Below, piece by piece: positions 54,153-63,940 of a DNA stretch of 64,000 nucleotides; the first letter of the stretch is position 1, and each line of letters starts with the position of its first letter. The notes beneath the pieces were generated by a model. It was not told where the DNA came from. It made no database searches and worked only from the letters and a program-made list of their open reading frames with translations. Source of the stretch: Pediococcus pentosaceus (lineage in GTDB: Bacteria > Bacillota > Bacilli > Lactobacillales > Lactobacillaceae); assembly GCF_001437285.1 (NCBI RefSeq), contig NZ_JQBF01000001.1:62001-126000 (forward strand), in the 5' to 3' direction. The position numbers were made by a program, and so were the translations under genes.

Positions 54153-54863
54153 TTCAAGTAAATTGACATCCGCAGATACTGCGCTAGATTGGTATGGAAA
54201 ACGAGATTCAGAAAATTCAAAAGGGGTTCCATCTACTAAGTAACTAGTTTGGCTAATCACTAGGATTGGATCGCCCAACTTTTCACCCAGAAATTTAGCA
54301 TCCTCTTCAGAAACTTTACGGGCAGTGATTTGTCGATGGGAACCAGCTAATTCTAAATGGTACTCATGTTCTAGGTATTGGTAAATAGATTTTTTTAAAA
54401 CTTCTTCGGTTATTGTTGCAATTTTAGTTGGCATAATTGTTTGTTCATAACTATAAGCTTTTCCCTCGATAAAACGCGTCCGTTTGATGACGTAGACCGT
54501 CTCACCATCTTCTAGTAGAAGATTTTTCTTTTCGACTTCGTTAGCAATCCGAGCAGTCAAATGAATATATTTACTGGTGACTTTACTATGCGGATGAGTC
54601 GAGGTAGTCCCCAAAGGTTTATCAACATCGTTAGTAAATTCGTCATTCAAATGAGCATCTTTTCTAACAAACGTCCCGGCACCACGTTTGCTATAGATAA
54701 GCCCTTCAATAATTAGGGATTGGAGTGCTTTGCCAATCGTTATACGAGTAGTATTAAATTCTTTAGCTAATTGATTTTGATCCGGCAGTAAAGCTCCAGG
54801 TTTAATTTTTTGTTCAATAATTTGTTTGCGAATCGCTTGCGAGATTTTTTCGTATTTATACAT
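54150..54863 (-). CDS. GntR/HutC family regulator of beta-glucoside utilisation
   Basis: A 237-residue regulator with winged helix (LLPDQNQLAKEFNTTRITIGKALQSLI, YSKRGAGTFV) and UTRA effector domain (residues 90-235). It is divergent from the 6-phospho-beta-glucosidase and EIIC genes, which makes it the likely repressor, responding to a phosphorylated beta-glucoside. It resembles BglR/YydK-type proteins. CGGAG lies 11 bases before the ATG. It ends in a terminator shared with the nitroreductase gene. Confidence 0.88.
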   Translation of the reverse strand: MYKYEKISQAIRKQIIEQKIKPGALLPDQNQLAKEFNTTRITIGKALQSLIIEGLIYSKRGAGTFVRKDAHLNDEFTNDVDKPLGTTSTHPHSKVTSKYIHLTARIANEVEKKNLLLEDGETVYVIKRTRFIEGKAYSYEQTIMPTKIATITEEVLKKSIYQYLEHEYHLELAGSHRQITARKVSEEDAKFLGEKLGDPILVISQTSYLVDGTPFEFSESRFPYQSSAVSADVNLLE

Positions 54864-54931
54864 ATTGTTTAAAACTCCGTTCTAAGACGTTACCCTCATT
54901 TTAGCGTATCTTAAATACAATCACAATTTTT

Positions 54932-55003
54932 ATAAAAGTATAGTCTTTTAAAATAAAAGTATTTACTTAAATAAAAAATAAAGCTATAATGAAAGCGAAT
55001 TCA
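54932..55003 (+). promoter_or_regulatory. Promoter, direct repeats and cre site of the beta-glucoside operon
   Basis: TTTACT (54962-54967) and TATAAT (54985-54990) are 17 bases apart. Two direct repeats ATAAAAGTAT (54932-54941, 54953-54962) are spaced 21 bases, two helical turns, and may bind the GntR regulator. TGAAAGCGAATTCA (54990-55003) has one mismatch to the cre consensus. Confidence 0.65.
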
Positions 55004-55022
55004 ATTAGAGAGGAGCGTTATT

Positions 55023-56405
55023 TTGAAAGGAAAACTACCAGATAATTTTTTATGGGGAAACTCAACATCAAGCATGCAGACAGAAGGAGGTGTTCATGAA
55101 GGCGGTAAGGGACCATCAGTTTATGATACATATGAAGCAACCGAAACTACCTCAAACTGGGATGTTGCTATTGATAATTACCATCATTATGAGGAAGACC
55201 TAGATTTGATGGCTAATCAAGGAATGAATTGTTATCGTTTCCAAATATCATGGAGTCGTGTAAACCCTACCGGAGATGGGGATTTTAATGAAGAAGGTAT
55301 CCAATATTATGACAGATTAATTAATGATTTACTGAAACGTGGAATCAAGCCGATGATTTGCCTGTATCATTTCGATATGCCATTACATTTAGCGGAAAAA
55401 TACAACGGCTTCATGAGTCGCCACGTGGTTGACGCATTTGTGCGTTTTGGTAAGAAAATGGTGGACTGCTTTAGTGATCGTGTGAAACTATGGGTAACCT
55501 TTAATGAACAAAACTTATATTCACAGACAGAAGCTTTCCACATTGCAGGCTATTTGAAAGGTGACCAAACTGACGAAGAACTCCAGTTAATTGCCCACCA
55601 CGTAATGACCGCCCATGCCCAAGTCGCTAATTATGTGCACGAAACTAGTGACGCTCAAATTGGAGGGATGTTAGCATATGTGGAATCTTATCCTAAAAAT
55701 TGTCGTCCGCGTGATGTTTATGTGGCCCGCCAAATTGATGAATTTTTGAATCGTAATTTATTGGAGGTTTGGGTACATGGCCACTACTCGACTGAAGTTA
55801 CCCAATATATCAAGAATCATCATTTTGATATCGATTTTACAGAACAAGATCAAATAGCATTTGAAAAATTGAAGAGTGATTTTATTTCGTTTAGTTATTA
55901 TGCAAGTAACGTTGTTGATTCAACCAAAATTCCACAGGGAACGATGCCTAATCGTTATCTAGATTATGGAGGGGTCGAAAATCCATATTTAAAGGCTACA
56001 GATTGGGGATGGAACATTGATCCATTAGGATTCCGTGATGTTATCACTAAGACTTACAACGAATACGGTATTCCCATGTTTCCAATTGAAAATGGTATCG
56101 GTTATCGTGAAATATTCGATGGGACAGAGATTCAAGATGATTACCGAATTGAATATCATCGTGATCATATCCAAGCGATGATTGATGCGGTTGTGGAAGA
56201 TGGTGTCCCAGTCTTAGGTTATCTTGGTTGGGGATTAATCGACATTCCTAGTTCTTCTGGAAATATGGAAAAACGCTATGGGATGGTGTACGTAAATCGT
56301 GGAAACCACGAGTTACGTGATATGAAACGGGTCCCTAAGAAGAGTTATAAATGGTTTAAAAAAGTTATTGAAACTAATGGGAACGATTTAGAAAATGATC
56401 TTTAA
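55023..56405 (+). CDS. 6-phospho-beta-glucosidase (GH1)
   Basis: Hydrolyses PTS-imported beta-glucoside phosphates. The 460-residue protein has LPDNFLWGNSTSSMQTEGG, the acid/base Glu in TFNEQNLY and the nucleophile in FPIENGIG. SSGNMEKRYGMVYV carries the Ser/Lys/Tyr phosphate-binding residues that distinguish 6-phospho-glycosidases. It starts with TTG 55023 behind GAGAGGAG. It is followed by its probable partner permease; the stop overlaps an ATG, but the EIIC start is placed 15 bases on. Confidence 0.93.
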   Translation: MKGKLPDNFLWGNSTSSMQTEGGVHEGGKGPSVYDTYEATETTSNWDVAIDNYHHYEEDLDLMANQGMNCYRFQISWSRVNPTGDGDFNEEGIQYYDRLINDLLKRGIKPMICLYHFDMPLHLAEKYNGFMSRHVVDAFVRFGKKMVDCFSDRVKLWVTFNEQNLYSQTEAFHIAGYLKGDQTDEELQLIAHHVMTAHAQVANYVHETSDAQIGGMLAYVESYPKNCRPRDVYVARQIDEFLNRNLLEVWVHGHYSTEVTQYIKNHHFDIDFTEQDQIAFEKLKSDFISFSYYASNVVDSTKIPQGTMPNRYLDYGGVENPYLKATDWGWNIDPLGFRDVITKTYNEYGIPMFPIENGIGYREIFDGTEIQDDYRIEYHRDHIQAMIDAVVEDGVPVLGYLGWGLIDIPSSSGNMEKRYGMVYVNRGNHELRDMKRVPKKSYKWFKKVIETNGNDLENDL

Positions 56406-56419
56406 TGGGAGGATTTAAA

Positions 56420-57763
56420 ATGGGTAGTTCGAACAAAGAATCAGTCAATGATAAGATGCAAAATTCTAAATTCATTGCTAAGTTCACTGAAATCTCAGTT
56501 AAAGTCGGAAACTGGGTGTATCTCCGTTCACTCCGTGACGCTTTCGCTGTCATTTTACCAATGTTTATTGTAGCCGGGATTGGGGTACTGTTAAATAACG
56601 TTGTCTTTACCTGGTTTTTGAGTGGGGATATGCTGACAAAATTCCAAGTGATTGGAAACGCCATTGTTAATGGGACGTTAAATGTAGCCGGAATTTTAGT
56701 TGCGCCAATGATCGGTTATAGTCTTGCTCGTAATAAAGGCTTTAATAATCCAATTGCGGCTGCTGCGATGTCTTTAGCAAGTATTTTCATCCTAATGCCA
56801 GGAAGCATTCAGTTAGGAACGGTTGCTTCAGCAGGGGCAAAAATGGCGACGGTCACAGGTGGACTTAGTTATTTGAATACGGGAACGCAAGGAATGTTTG
56901 GTGGGATTTTTGTTGGGCTAATTGCAACCGGCCTCTTTATCAAACTTGCCTCGATTAAAAAATTACAAATTCACTTAGGGGAAAATGTACCACCAGCAGT
57001 TTCTGCTTCATTTAGTGTTTTAATTCCAGCCATTTTATTAATGTCGTTTTTTGCTATTATTGCAGCGTTGCTCGCAGGATTTTTCAACACCGATTTAATC
57101 AACTTAATTAAAACTTGGATTCAAGAGCCTTTACGAGGTTTTAACACAAGTATTGTGGGTTACTGTGTAATTTATACTTTAGCTAATTTCCTTTTTGGTT
57201 TAGGTATTCATCAAACCGTATTATCAGGTGCATTGCTTGATCCCCTTGTATTAGTTAATATGAACGAAAACATGACTGCTTATGCACATCACCAAGCCAT
57301 TCCAAATATTATTACAACTTCATTTGTAAGTAATTACACCTTAATCGGTGGTTCAGGTAGTACGATTGCGTTGATTATTGCTATTTTAATTTTTAGTAAA
57401 GCTAAATCTTCTCGTCAAATTGCTGGTTTATCGTTGGCACCAGGAATCTTTAATATTAATGAGCCGATGATTTTTGGTTTTCCAATTGTCTTTAATTTAC
57501 CTTTGATTATTCCATTTGTTTTATTCCCGGTTGTTGGGAGTTTGATGGGTTACTTTGCTACACTTTGGGGCTGGGTCAGTCGAACAGTAGTATTAGTACC
57601 ATGGACAACTCCTCCTTTAATCGGACCATATCTTTCAACAGCCGGAGACTGGCGCGCAGTTATTTTACAAATCTTAATTATTGTGGTCGGAGTATTCTTA
57701 TACTTACCATTCTTGAAGATTAGTGAACGTGTTTCTGAAATTCAAGCTGAAGAAAATCTATAA
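56420..57763 (+). CDS. PTS EIIC permease, cellobiose/lactose family
   Basis: A 447-residue membrane component of a beta-glucoside PTS of the Lac family. About 8-10 membrane segments, with YLRSLRDAFAVILPMFIVAGIG, GIHQTVLSGALLDPL and the substrate-region GIFNINEPMIFGFPIVFNLP, all typical of CelB/LicC. ATG 56420 has GGGAGGA 7 bases upstream. No EIIA or EIIB gene is present beside it, so the phosphoryl chain must be supplied by components elsewhere. It is the last gene of the cluster and ends at a terminator. Confidence 0.92.
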   Translation: MGSSNKESVNDKMQNSKFIAKFTEISVKVGNWVYLRSLRDAFAVILPMFIVAGIGVLLNNVVFTWFLSGDMLTKFQVIGNAIVNGTLNVAGILVAPMIGYSLARNKGFNNPIAAAAMSLASIFILMPGSIQLGTVASAGAKMATVTGGLSYLNTGTQGMFGGIFVGLIATGLFIKLASIKKLQIHLGENVPPAVSASFSVLIPAILLMSFFAIIAALLAGFFNTDLINLIKTWIQEPLRGFNTSIVGYCVIYTLANFLFGLGIHQTVLSGALLDPLVLVNMNENMTAYAHHQAIPNIITTSFVSNYTLIGGSGSTIALIIAILIFSKAKSSRQIAGLSLAPGIFNINEPMIFGFPIVFNLPLIIPFVLFPVVGSLMGYFATLWGWVSRTVVLVPWTTPPLIGPYLSTAGDWRAVILQILIIVVGVFLYLPFLKISERVSEIQAEENL

Positions 57764-57789
57764 TTGGTCAAAAAATCAACAAAAAAATC

Positions 57790-57830
57790 AAAACCTCAAA
57801 CTAATTATCAGAATTAGTTTGAGGTTTTTT
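57790..57830 (+). terminator. Intrinsic terminator
   Basis: AAAACCTCAAACTAATT pairs perfectly with AATTAGTTTGAGGTTTT with a T-run. Confidence 0.95.
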
Positions 57831-57986
57831 AGTCTTTCGAAGCTAGTCTTTTTATCTTATAAAAATTAACAACTTTGCCCAAATATGTAAATTTAATGTT
57901 GAGGTTTGAACAAAATTGCACAAAACCAAAATTCAATTTAAAACATTTTAAACCCAAAAAATAGCCCTAAAACGGTTCAAATGTGC

Positions 57987-58018
57987 TATCATAAAGATGT
58001 ACTTAGAAAGCGCTTCCA
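57987..58018 (+). promoter_or_regulatory. Promoter -10 and cre-like site of the lplA-pdh operon
   Basis: TATCAT (57987-57992) is a plausible -10. AGAAAGCGCTTCCA (58005-58018) lies about 12 bases further on and has a strong GAAAGCGCTTC core, two mismatches to the cre consensus, suggesting CcpA repression. Confidence 0.6.
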
Positions 58019-58043
58019 TTAGCGTGATAAGGGGGTTTAGATT

Positions 58044-59030
58044 GTGCGATACGTCACATACATGGGAACAGATGCGTACACTAATATTGCAACGGACACA
58101 TGGCTACTAAATAATTTAAATGCCAAGGAACCAGTTTTTGCACTTTGGCAGAATAATAATGCTATTATTGTTGGTCAGAATCAGAATACTTTTGGGGAAG
58201 TTAACCAAGATTTTGTTGATGAACACCAAATTGAGGTTGTCCGACGAGTGACGGGCGGTGGCGCAGTTTACCATGATTTAGGTAATCTGAACTTCACCTT
58301 ATTTGTACCAATTGAATCAGCAGCAAATGTTGATTTTAAAAAGTTTTCTGAGCCCGTATTAAGAGCTTTACATACTTTAGGGATTGATGCCGAGGCTTCC
58401 GGTCGAAATGATCTGTTAGTCAATGGTAAAAAAATCTCTGGTGTAGCCCAGCGCTATGCCAAAGGATACTTAATGCATCATGGAACATTGCTGTTTGATA
58501 GTAATGTGGATACCATGGTTCGTTCCTTAAATGTAGCGGATGAAAAGTTCATTTCAAAAGCTGCTAAATCGGTCCGAAGTCGAGTGGGAATGATCAAAGA
58601 TGCAGCTCCAAAAGGGTTAACCCTTCAAGATTTCTGGGATGCGGTTCAGTACGAATTAACCGATCACGGGAAAGACCAAGAGATTGTGTTAACTCCGCAA
58701 CAAAAACAGGAGATTATCCAACTAACGGCTGATAAGTTTTCAACTTGGGACTGGAATTATGGTCGTTCACCAGAATTTAACTTTAAGAACCATGCTAAAT
58801 ATGACGGTGGAATTATCGATGTTCAAGTCCAAGCTGAGGGTGGAACCATACGTGATATCAATTTCACGGGCGATTTCCTTGGTTTACGCGATTGGCGCGA
58901 AATCAAAGACCAATTTATTGGGTTACCATTTGAAACTGCAGAGATTAAGACCGTCTTTGAACGTAACCATGAAGGCCGGTACTTCGGAAACATTACGGAT
59001 GATGAATTAATTAAATTATTTGAAGCTTAG
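58044..59030 (+). CDS. lplA: Lipoate-protein ligase A
   Basis: Activates lipoate with ATP and attaches it to E2 subunits. The 328-residue protein has the catalytic domain with RRVTGGGAVYHDLGNLNFT and NDLLVNGKKISGVAQRY, and the C-terminal accessory domain. The GTG start 58044 follows GGGG and is consistent with the family N-terminus. It heads the pyruvate dehydrogenase operon, 11 bases before pdhA, so the lipoyl cofactor is loaded where the E2 is made. No lipoate synthesis gene is present, which agrees with scavenging. Confidence 0.93.
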   Translation: MRYVTYMGTDAYTNIATDTWLLNNLNAKEPVFALWQNNNAIIVGQNQNTFGEVNQDFVDEHQIEVVRRVTGGGAVYHDLGNLNFTLFVPIESAANVDFKKFSEPVLRALHTLGIDAEASGRNDLLVNGKKISGVAQRYAKGYLMHHGTLLFDSNVDTMVRSLNVADEKFISKAAKSVRSRVGMIKDAAPKGLTLQDFWDAVQYELTDHGKDQEIVLTPQQKQEIIQLTADKFSTWDWNYGRSPEFNFKNHAKYDGGIIDVQVQAEGGTIRDINFTGDFLGLRDWREIKDQFIGLPFETAEIKTVFERNHEGRYFGNITDDELIKLFEA

Positions 59031-59041
59031 GAGGTTTAGTT

Positions 59042-60160
59042 ATGGCTGTAAAAGATGACAATAAACAAGTGTTAGATTTCAATCTTCAAATGGAAAAACA
59101 AACAGACAGTTTTCCAATGCTACAAGTTCTAAACAATGATGGTGAGATTGTAGACGAGGATGCCCTTAAAGAGGCTGGTTTGAACGAAGATCAGCTCGTT
59201 GAACTTATGAAACAGATGGTATTTAGCCGTGTACTACATGAACGTTCCACTAAACTAGCAAAACAAGGACGCTTAGGTTTCTATGCTCCAACAATTGGGG
59301 AAGAAGCCTCTCAAATTGCTTCAAATTATGCGTTTGAAAAAGGAGATTGGCTTTTCCCAGGTTATCGTGATATTCCGCAATTAGTAATGAAAGGTTGGCC
59401 AATTTATAAGGCTTTCTTGTGGTCACGTGGCCATTATGAAGGAAATGAATTTGACGATGTTAATGGCTGGATGCCACAAATTATTATCGGTGCTCAATAT
59501 GTTGAAGCTGCTGGTGCAGCCCTAGGTTTGAAGATGCGTAAACAACCTAATGTGGCTTATGCCTACACTGGTGATGGTGGTACTTCGCAAGGTGATTTTT
59601 ACGAAGGAATGAACTTTGCTGGCGCATATAACGCACCCGCCGTATTCTTCTCACAAAATAATGAATACGCTATCTCAACACCACGTAAATTACAAACTAA
59701 GGCTCCTCATCTAGCAGCTAAAGGTTGGGCAGCTGGTCTTCCAAGTTTGGTTGTGGATGGAATGGATCCAATTGCAATGTACCTAGCATCCAAGAAGGCG
59801 CGTCAATGGGCAGTTGATGGTAATGGACCTGTATTTATTGAAACAATTACCAATCGTTTGGGTGCACACTCGATGTCTGGTGATGACCCACTTCGTTACC
59901 GTACTCAAGAAGAAATTGACGAATGGACCAAGAAAGAACCACTTATTCGTTTCAGAAAATATCTTGAAGGATTGGGCCTCTGGTCTGAGGAAATTGAAAA
60001 TGACTGGACCGAAGTGGTTAATGAACAAATTGATGACGGCGTAAAACAAGCAGATGGAATCGATAAACAAAAGATTTCAGACTTTATTGAACAAACTCTA
60101 GAAGTCCCAGGACAAGCTGCACAAGAACAAATTAACAAATTTAGAGGGGAGGGCAAGTAA
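59042..60160 (+). CDS. pdhA: Pyruvate dehydrogenase E1 component, alpha subunit
   Basis: With PdhB, decarboxylates pyruvate using thiamine diphosphate and transfers acetyl to E2. The 372-residue sequence has [15 protein letters not shown], the thiamine-binding [19 protein letters not shown] and [10 protein letters not shown], and the [16 protein letters not shown] phosphorylation-loop region. GGAGG precedes the ATG. Two bases separate it from pdhB. Confidence 0.96.
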   Translation: MAVKDDNKQVLDFNLQMEKQTDSFPMLQVLNNDGEIVDEDALKEAGLNEDQLVELMKQMVFSRVLHERSTKLAKQGRLGFYAPTIGEEASQIASNYAFEKGDWLFPGYRDIPQLVMKGWPIYKAFLWSRGHYEGNEFDDVNGWMPQIIIGAQYVEAAGAALGLKMRKQPNVAYAYTGDGGTSQGDFYEGMNFAGAYNAPAVFFSQNNEYAISTPRKLQTKAPHLAAKGWAAGLPSLVVDGMDPIAMYLASKKARQWAVDGNGPVFIETITNRLGAHSMSGDDPLRYRTQEEIDEWTKKEPLIRFRKYLEGLGLWSEEIENDWTEVVNEQIDDGVKQADGIDKQKISDFIEQTLEVPGQAAQEQINKFRGEGK

Positions 60161-60162
60161 TC

Positions 60163-61143
60163 ATGGCACAAAAAACATATATTCAAGCGATTACTGAAGC
60201 TCAAGATTTAGCTCTTGCTAACGATGAAAATGTAGTTATCTTTGGTGAAGACGTTGGTAAAAATGGTGGTGTATTTAGAGCTACGGATGGTCTTCAGGCG
60301 AAATATGGTGAAGATCGGGTTTTCAATACCCCACTAGCTGAAAGTGGAATTGGTGGAATGGCAATTGGGATGACAACCCAAAACTACCGTCCAATTATGG
60401 AAATCCAATTCTTCGGCTTTGTATATGAAGTTATGGATTCACTTGCAGGACAGATGGCACGTGGACGTTTCCGTTTCCATGGAACACGTACATTTCCAAT
60501 TGTGGTTCGCTCTCCTTATGGCGGTGGAACTAAGACTCCTGAAATGCATGCGGACTCCTTGGAAGGTTTAGTAGCTCAAACACCTGGTCTACGAGTAGTT
60601 ATGCCAGCTACTCCAGCAGATGCTAAAGGATTGTTACTATCAGCTGTTGAAAGTAATGATCCGGTAATCTTCCTTGAAAATCTCCGTTTATATCGTTCAA
60701 TTCGTGGCGATGTGCCAGAAGGTTACTATACCACACCATTGGATAAGGCCAATGTGATTCGTGAAGGTAAGGACGTATCAATTATCACCTATGGTGGAAT
60801 GGTACATACAAGCTTAGCGGCCGCAGAAGAACTTGCTAAAGACGGCATTGACGCTGAAGTTGTAGATTTGAGAACGGTTAGTCCACTCGATCTCGACACA
60901 ATTGGAGAAAGCGTTGAAAAGACTGGTCGAGTTGTTGTAGCTCAAGAAGCACAACGGCAAGCTGGTATTGGTGCGATGGTAATGAGTGAAATTAGTGAAC
61001 GCTTCATTATGAGTTTGAAAGCACCGATCGGACGGGTAGCTGCTCCAGATTCAGTATATCCATTTGCCCTTGCTGAAAATGAATGGTTACCAAAAGCAGA
61101 CGATATCATCGAAAAAGTTAAGGAGGTCGTGAACTTTGACTGA
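60163..61143 (+). CDS. pdhB: Pyruvate dehydrogenase E1 component, beta subunit
   Basis: A 326-residue transketolase-like subunit that completes the E1 active site. [34 protein letters not shown] and [17 protein letters not shown] are highly conserved. GGGGAGGG lies in the end of pdhA before the ATG. Its 3' end overlaps pdhC by 8 bases. Confidence 0.97.
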   Translation: MAQKTYIQAITEAQDLALANDENVVIFGEDVGKNGGVFRATDGLQAKYGEDRVFNTPLAESGIGGMAIGMTTQNYRPIMEIQFFGFVYEVMDSLAGQMARGRFRFHGTRTFPIVVRSPYGGGTKTPEMHADSLEGLVAQTPGLRVVMPATPADAKGLLLSAVESNDPVIFLENLRLYRSIRGDVPEGYYTTPLDKANVIREGKDVSIITYGGMVHTSLAAAEELAKDGIDAEVVDLRTVSPLDLDTIGESVEKTGRVVVAQEAQRQAGIGAMVMSEISERFIMSLKAPIGRVAAPDSVYPFALAENEWLPKADDIIEKVKEVVNFD

Positions 61144-62449
61144 AATTTTTAAGATGCCAGATATTGGCGAAGGAATGGCTGAAGGCGAAATTGCAAACTG
61201 GTTAGTAAAAGTCGGCGATACGATTAAAGAAGAAGATGTAGTAGCTGAAGTTCAAAATGATAAGCTATTACAAGAAATCCTTTCTCCTTATGGTGGAAAG
61301 ATTACAAAACTTTTCGTAGAAGCGGGAACGGTAGTTAAGGTTGGCGAACCATTGATTGAATTCGACGGTGACGGAAGTGGCGCTGGTGCTGAAAGTGAAG
61401 CACCTAAAGAAACACCAGCATCTACAGAACCGGAACCAGAATCAAGCGCACCAGTTGACCAAACTGCACCTGAAGTAACCAAGGTAGGTGCAGAATATAC
61501 TTCAAATGGACAATTGTTAGCAATGCCATCTGTACGAGAATATGCTAGAAAAAATGATATTGATTTAACTCAGGTGCCAGCAACTGGACGGCATGGACAT
61601 ATCACCATGGCTGATGTGGAGAACTTTAAAGCAAGTCCTGCATCAGCACCTACAGCAAGCCCAGCCCCAGCTGCTTCAGTTCCAGAAACAGAATCAGAAA
61701 AGGCGCCAAGCGCCCCAGTTACTCCGGCTGCGCCAGCTGAAGTTAAAGCTGGACGGGTACCATTGTCACCAGTTCGTAAAGTAATTGCTAAGACTTTAAC
61801 TAACCAAGTTCAAACGATTCCACATGTAACAATCATGGATGAAGTAGAAGTTTCTAAGTTAATGGATCTTCGTAACCAATTTAAGGAACAAGCTAAACAA
61901 AAAGGCTACAAACTAACATATATGCCATTTATTGCGAAAGCCCTTGCTGGGGCAGCCCATAAGTACCCTGAACTTAGTGCAATGGTTGATATTGAAAAAC
62001 AAGAAATCGTTTATTACGAAGATACAAATGTCAGTTTCGCAGTTGATACTGATAATGGACTTTTCGTACCAAACGTTAAGAATGTTAAATCAAAATCAAT
62101 TATGGAAGTTGCGCAAGAAATTGATGACATGGCCATCCGTGGTCGTGCCGGTGATTTGAAGCCTAATGAACTTAAGGGTGGCACAGTTACTATCACCAAT
62201 ATTGGTTCAGAAAGTGGAAGTGGATTCTTTACACCAATTATTAATCCAGGTGAAAGTGCAATTCTTGGAATTGGACGAATTCGTAAGACTCCAGTGGTTA
62301 ACGAAGATGGTGAGTTAGCAGTTGGAAATACATTAAAACTATCACTTAGCTTTGATCATCGTTTAATTGACGGTGCTCTAGCACAAAAAATTATGAATGA
62401 GCTGAAGGCACTTTTGAGTAACCCTGCCTACATGCTAATGGAGGTGTAG
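61136..62449 (+). CDS. pdhC: Pyruvate dehydrogenase E2, dihydrolipoamide acetyltransferase
   Basis: A 437-residue core subunit with one lipoyl domain (residues 1-80, lipoyl Lys in VQNDKLLQE), a Pro/Ala/Glu linker, the E1/E3-binding domain ([23 protein letters not shown], about 125-160), a second Ala/Pro linker and the catalytic domain ending [13 protein letters not shown] with the active-site His. The TTG start at 61136 has AAGGAGGT about 10 bases upstream. Only one lipoyl domain is present, as in many Gram-positives. Confidence 0.96.
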   Translation: MTEIFKMPDIGEGMAEGEIANWLVKVGDTIKEEDVVAEVQNDKLLQEILSPYGGKITKLFVEAGTVVKVGEPLIEFDGDGSGAGAESEAPKETPASTEPEPESSAPVDQTAPEVTKVGAEYTSNGQLLAMPSVREYARKNDIDLTQVPATGRHGHITMADVENFKASPASAPTASPAPAASVPETESEKAPSAPVTPAAPAEVKAGRVPLSPVRKVIAKTLTNQVQTIPHVTIMDEVEVSKLMDLRNQFKEQAKQKGYKLTYMPFIAKALAGAAHKYPELSAMVDIEKQEIVYYEDTNVSFAVDTDNGLFVPNVKNVKSKSIMEVAQEIDDMAIRGRAGDLKPNELKGGTVTITNIGSESGSGFFTPIINPGESAILGIGRIRKTPVVNEDGELAVGNTLKLSLSFDHRLIDGALAQKIMNELKALLSNPAYMLMEV

Positions 62450-62451
62450 TC

Positions 62452-63858
62452 ATGGTAGTTGGTACACAAGCAATTAACGTTGACACTTTAATTATTGGAT
62501 CTGGTCCTGGTGGATACGTTGCTGCTATTCGAGCAGCTGAATTAGGACAAAAAGTTGTGATTGTTGAACGTGATTATATCGGAGGAGTTTGTTTGAATGT
62601 TGGATGTATTCCATCTAAAGCTTTGATTCAAGCTGGACATCTCTATTCAACTTTACAACATGGTAATCCATTTGGAGTTTCGGTATCAGAATCTAAAATT
62701 GATTTCACTAAAACTCAAGAATGGAAACAAAATCAGGTTGTTAACAAACTAACTGGTGGAGTGGAACTCTTGCTTAAGAAACACAAAGTTGAAATTGTGC
62801 GAGGAGAAGCTTACTTCAATGATAACGAAACGGTTAACGTAATCAACGGAGATGATTCCCATGTATATCGCTTTAAGAGAGCTTTGATTGCCACTGGTTC
62901 TCGTCCAGTTGAAATCCCACACTTTAAGTTTAGTGGTCGAGTAATTGATTCCACTGGAGCCTTGAACTTAAAAGATGTTCCAGAACATCTCATCATTATT
63001 GGTGGTGGGGTGATTGGAGCGGAACTGGCTGGAGCTTACATGAACCTTGGTTCAAAGATTACCATCATTGAAGGTTTGGATCACATTTTAAATGGATTTG
63101 ATGGTGAATTAATTCAGCCAGTTTTGAATAACTTTAAGAAAAATGGAGTCGAAATTGTTACTGAAGCTACAGCGGTTGAGGCAAACCAAACTGACAAAGA
63201 TGTTACAGTAACCTATGAAGCTGATGGAACAACCAAGACGGTTACCGGAGACTACTGTTTAGTTTCAGTAGGCCGCCGTCCTAACACAGATCAACTTGGT
63301 TTGAATAATACCAATATCAAGTTAAGTAAGCGTGGTTTAATTGAAGTTAATGATTCCATGCAAACATCAGTTAAACATATTTATGCTATCGGTGATGTGG
63401 TCGCTGGACCAGCTTTAGCGCATAAGGCTAGTTTTGAGGCTAAGGTGGCAGCTGCTGCTATGGGTGGCAAAGATGCTCATGATACACATTATGTTTTGCC
63501 AGCCGTTGCTTACACAAACATTGAATTAGCAACTGTAGGTGAAACTCCGCAATCTATTGCTGAAAAGAAGTTGGATGCTAAATCAAGCAAGTTCCCATTT
63601 GCTGCTAGTGGACGTGCCATGACTATGGACCAAACAGAAGGCTTTATCCGTCTAATTACGGATAATCCTACTGGCGGTATTATTGGAGCCCAAATTGTGG
63701 GTCCGGAAGCTTCTAATTTGATTTCTGAGCTAACTTTAGCGATTGAAAATGGATTAACAATTAAAGATATTGAATTAACCATTCACCCACATCCAACATT
63801 GGGTGAAGAAATTATGGATGCAGCAGAATTAGCTGCAGGACTACCAATTCACGTTTAA
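62452..63858 (+). CDS. pdhD: Pyruvate dehydrogenase E3, dihydrolipoamide dehydrogenase
   Basis: A 468-residue flavoprotein that reoxidises dihydrolipoamide with NAD. It has the FAD motif IIGSGPGGYVAAIRAAELG, the redox disulfide GGVCLNVGCIPSKAL, the NAD motif IIGGGVIGAELAG and the C-terminal HPHPTLGEEI with the catalytic His-Glu pair. GGAGGTG precedes the ATG, 2 bases after the E2 stop. It ends the operon at a terminator. Confidence 0.97.
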   Translation: MVVGTQAINVDTLIIGSGPGGYVAAIRAAELGQKVVIVERDYIGGVCLNVGCIPSKALIQAGHLYSTLQHGNPFGVSVSESKIDFTKTQEWKQNQVVNKLTGGVELLLKKHKVEIVRGEAYFNDNETVNVINGDDSHVYRFKRALIATGSRPVEIPHFKFSGRVIDSTGALNLKDVPEHLIIIGGGVIGAELAGAYMNLGSKITIIEGLDHILNGFDGELIQPVLNNFKKNGVEIVTEATAVEANQTDKDVTVTYEADGTTKTVTGDYCLVSVGRRPNTDQLGLNNTNIKLSKRGLIEVNDSMQTSVKHIYAIGDVVAGPALAHKASFEAKVAAAAMGGKDAHDTHYVLPAVAYTNIELATVGETPQSIAEKKLDAKSSKFPFAASGRAMTMDQTEGFIRLITDNPTGGIIGAQIVGPEASNLISELTLAIENGLTIKDIELTIHPHPTLGEEIMDAAELAAGLPIHV

Positions 63859-63898
63859 AAAGAATTTGAAATATATTACAGTCATAAGATAAATAAAC

Positions 63899-63940
63899 GG
63901 ACCGATTCCCGACATGCCAGCTAAGGAATCGGTCTTTTGG
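63899..63940 (+). terminator. Intrinsic terminator of the pdh operon
   Basis: GACCGATTCC pairs perfectly with GGAATCGGTC, followed by TTTTGGCTTTT. Confidence 0.9.
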
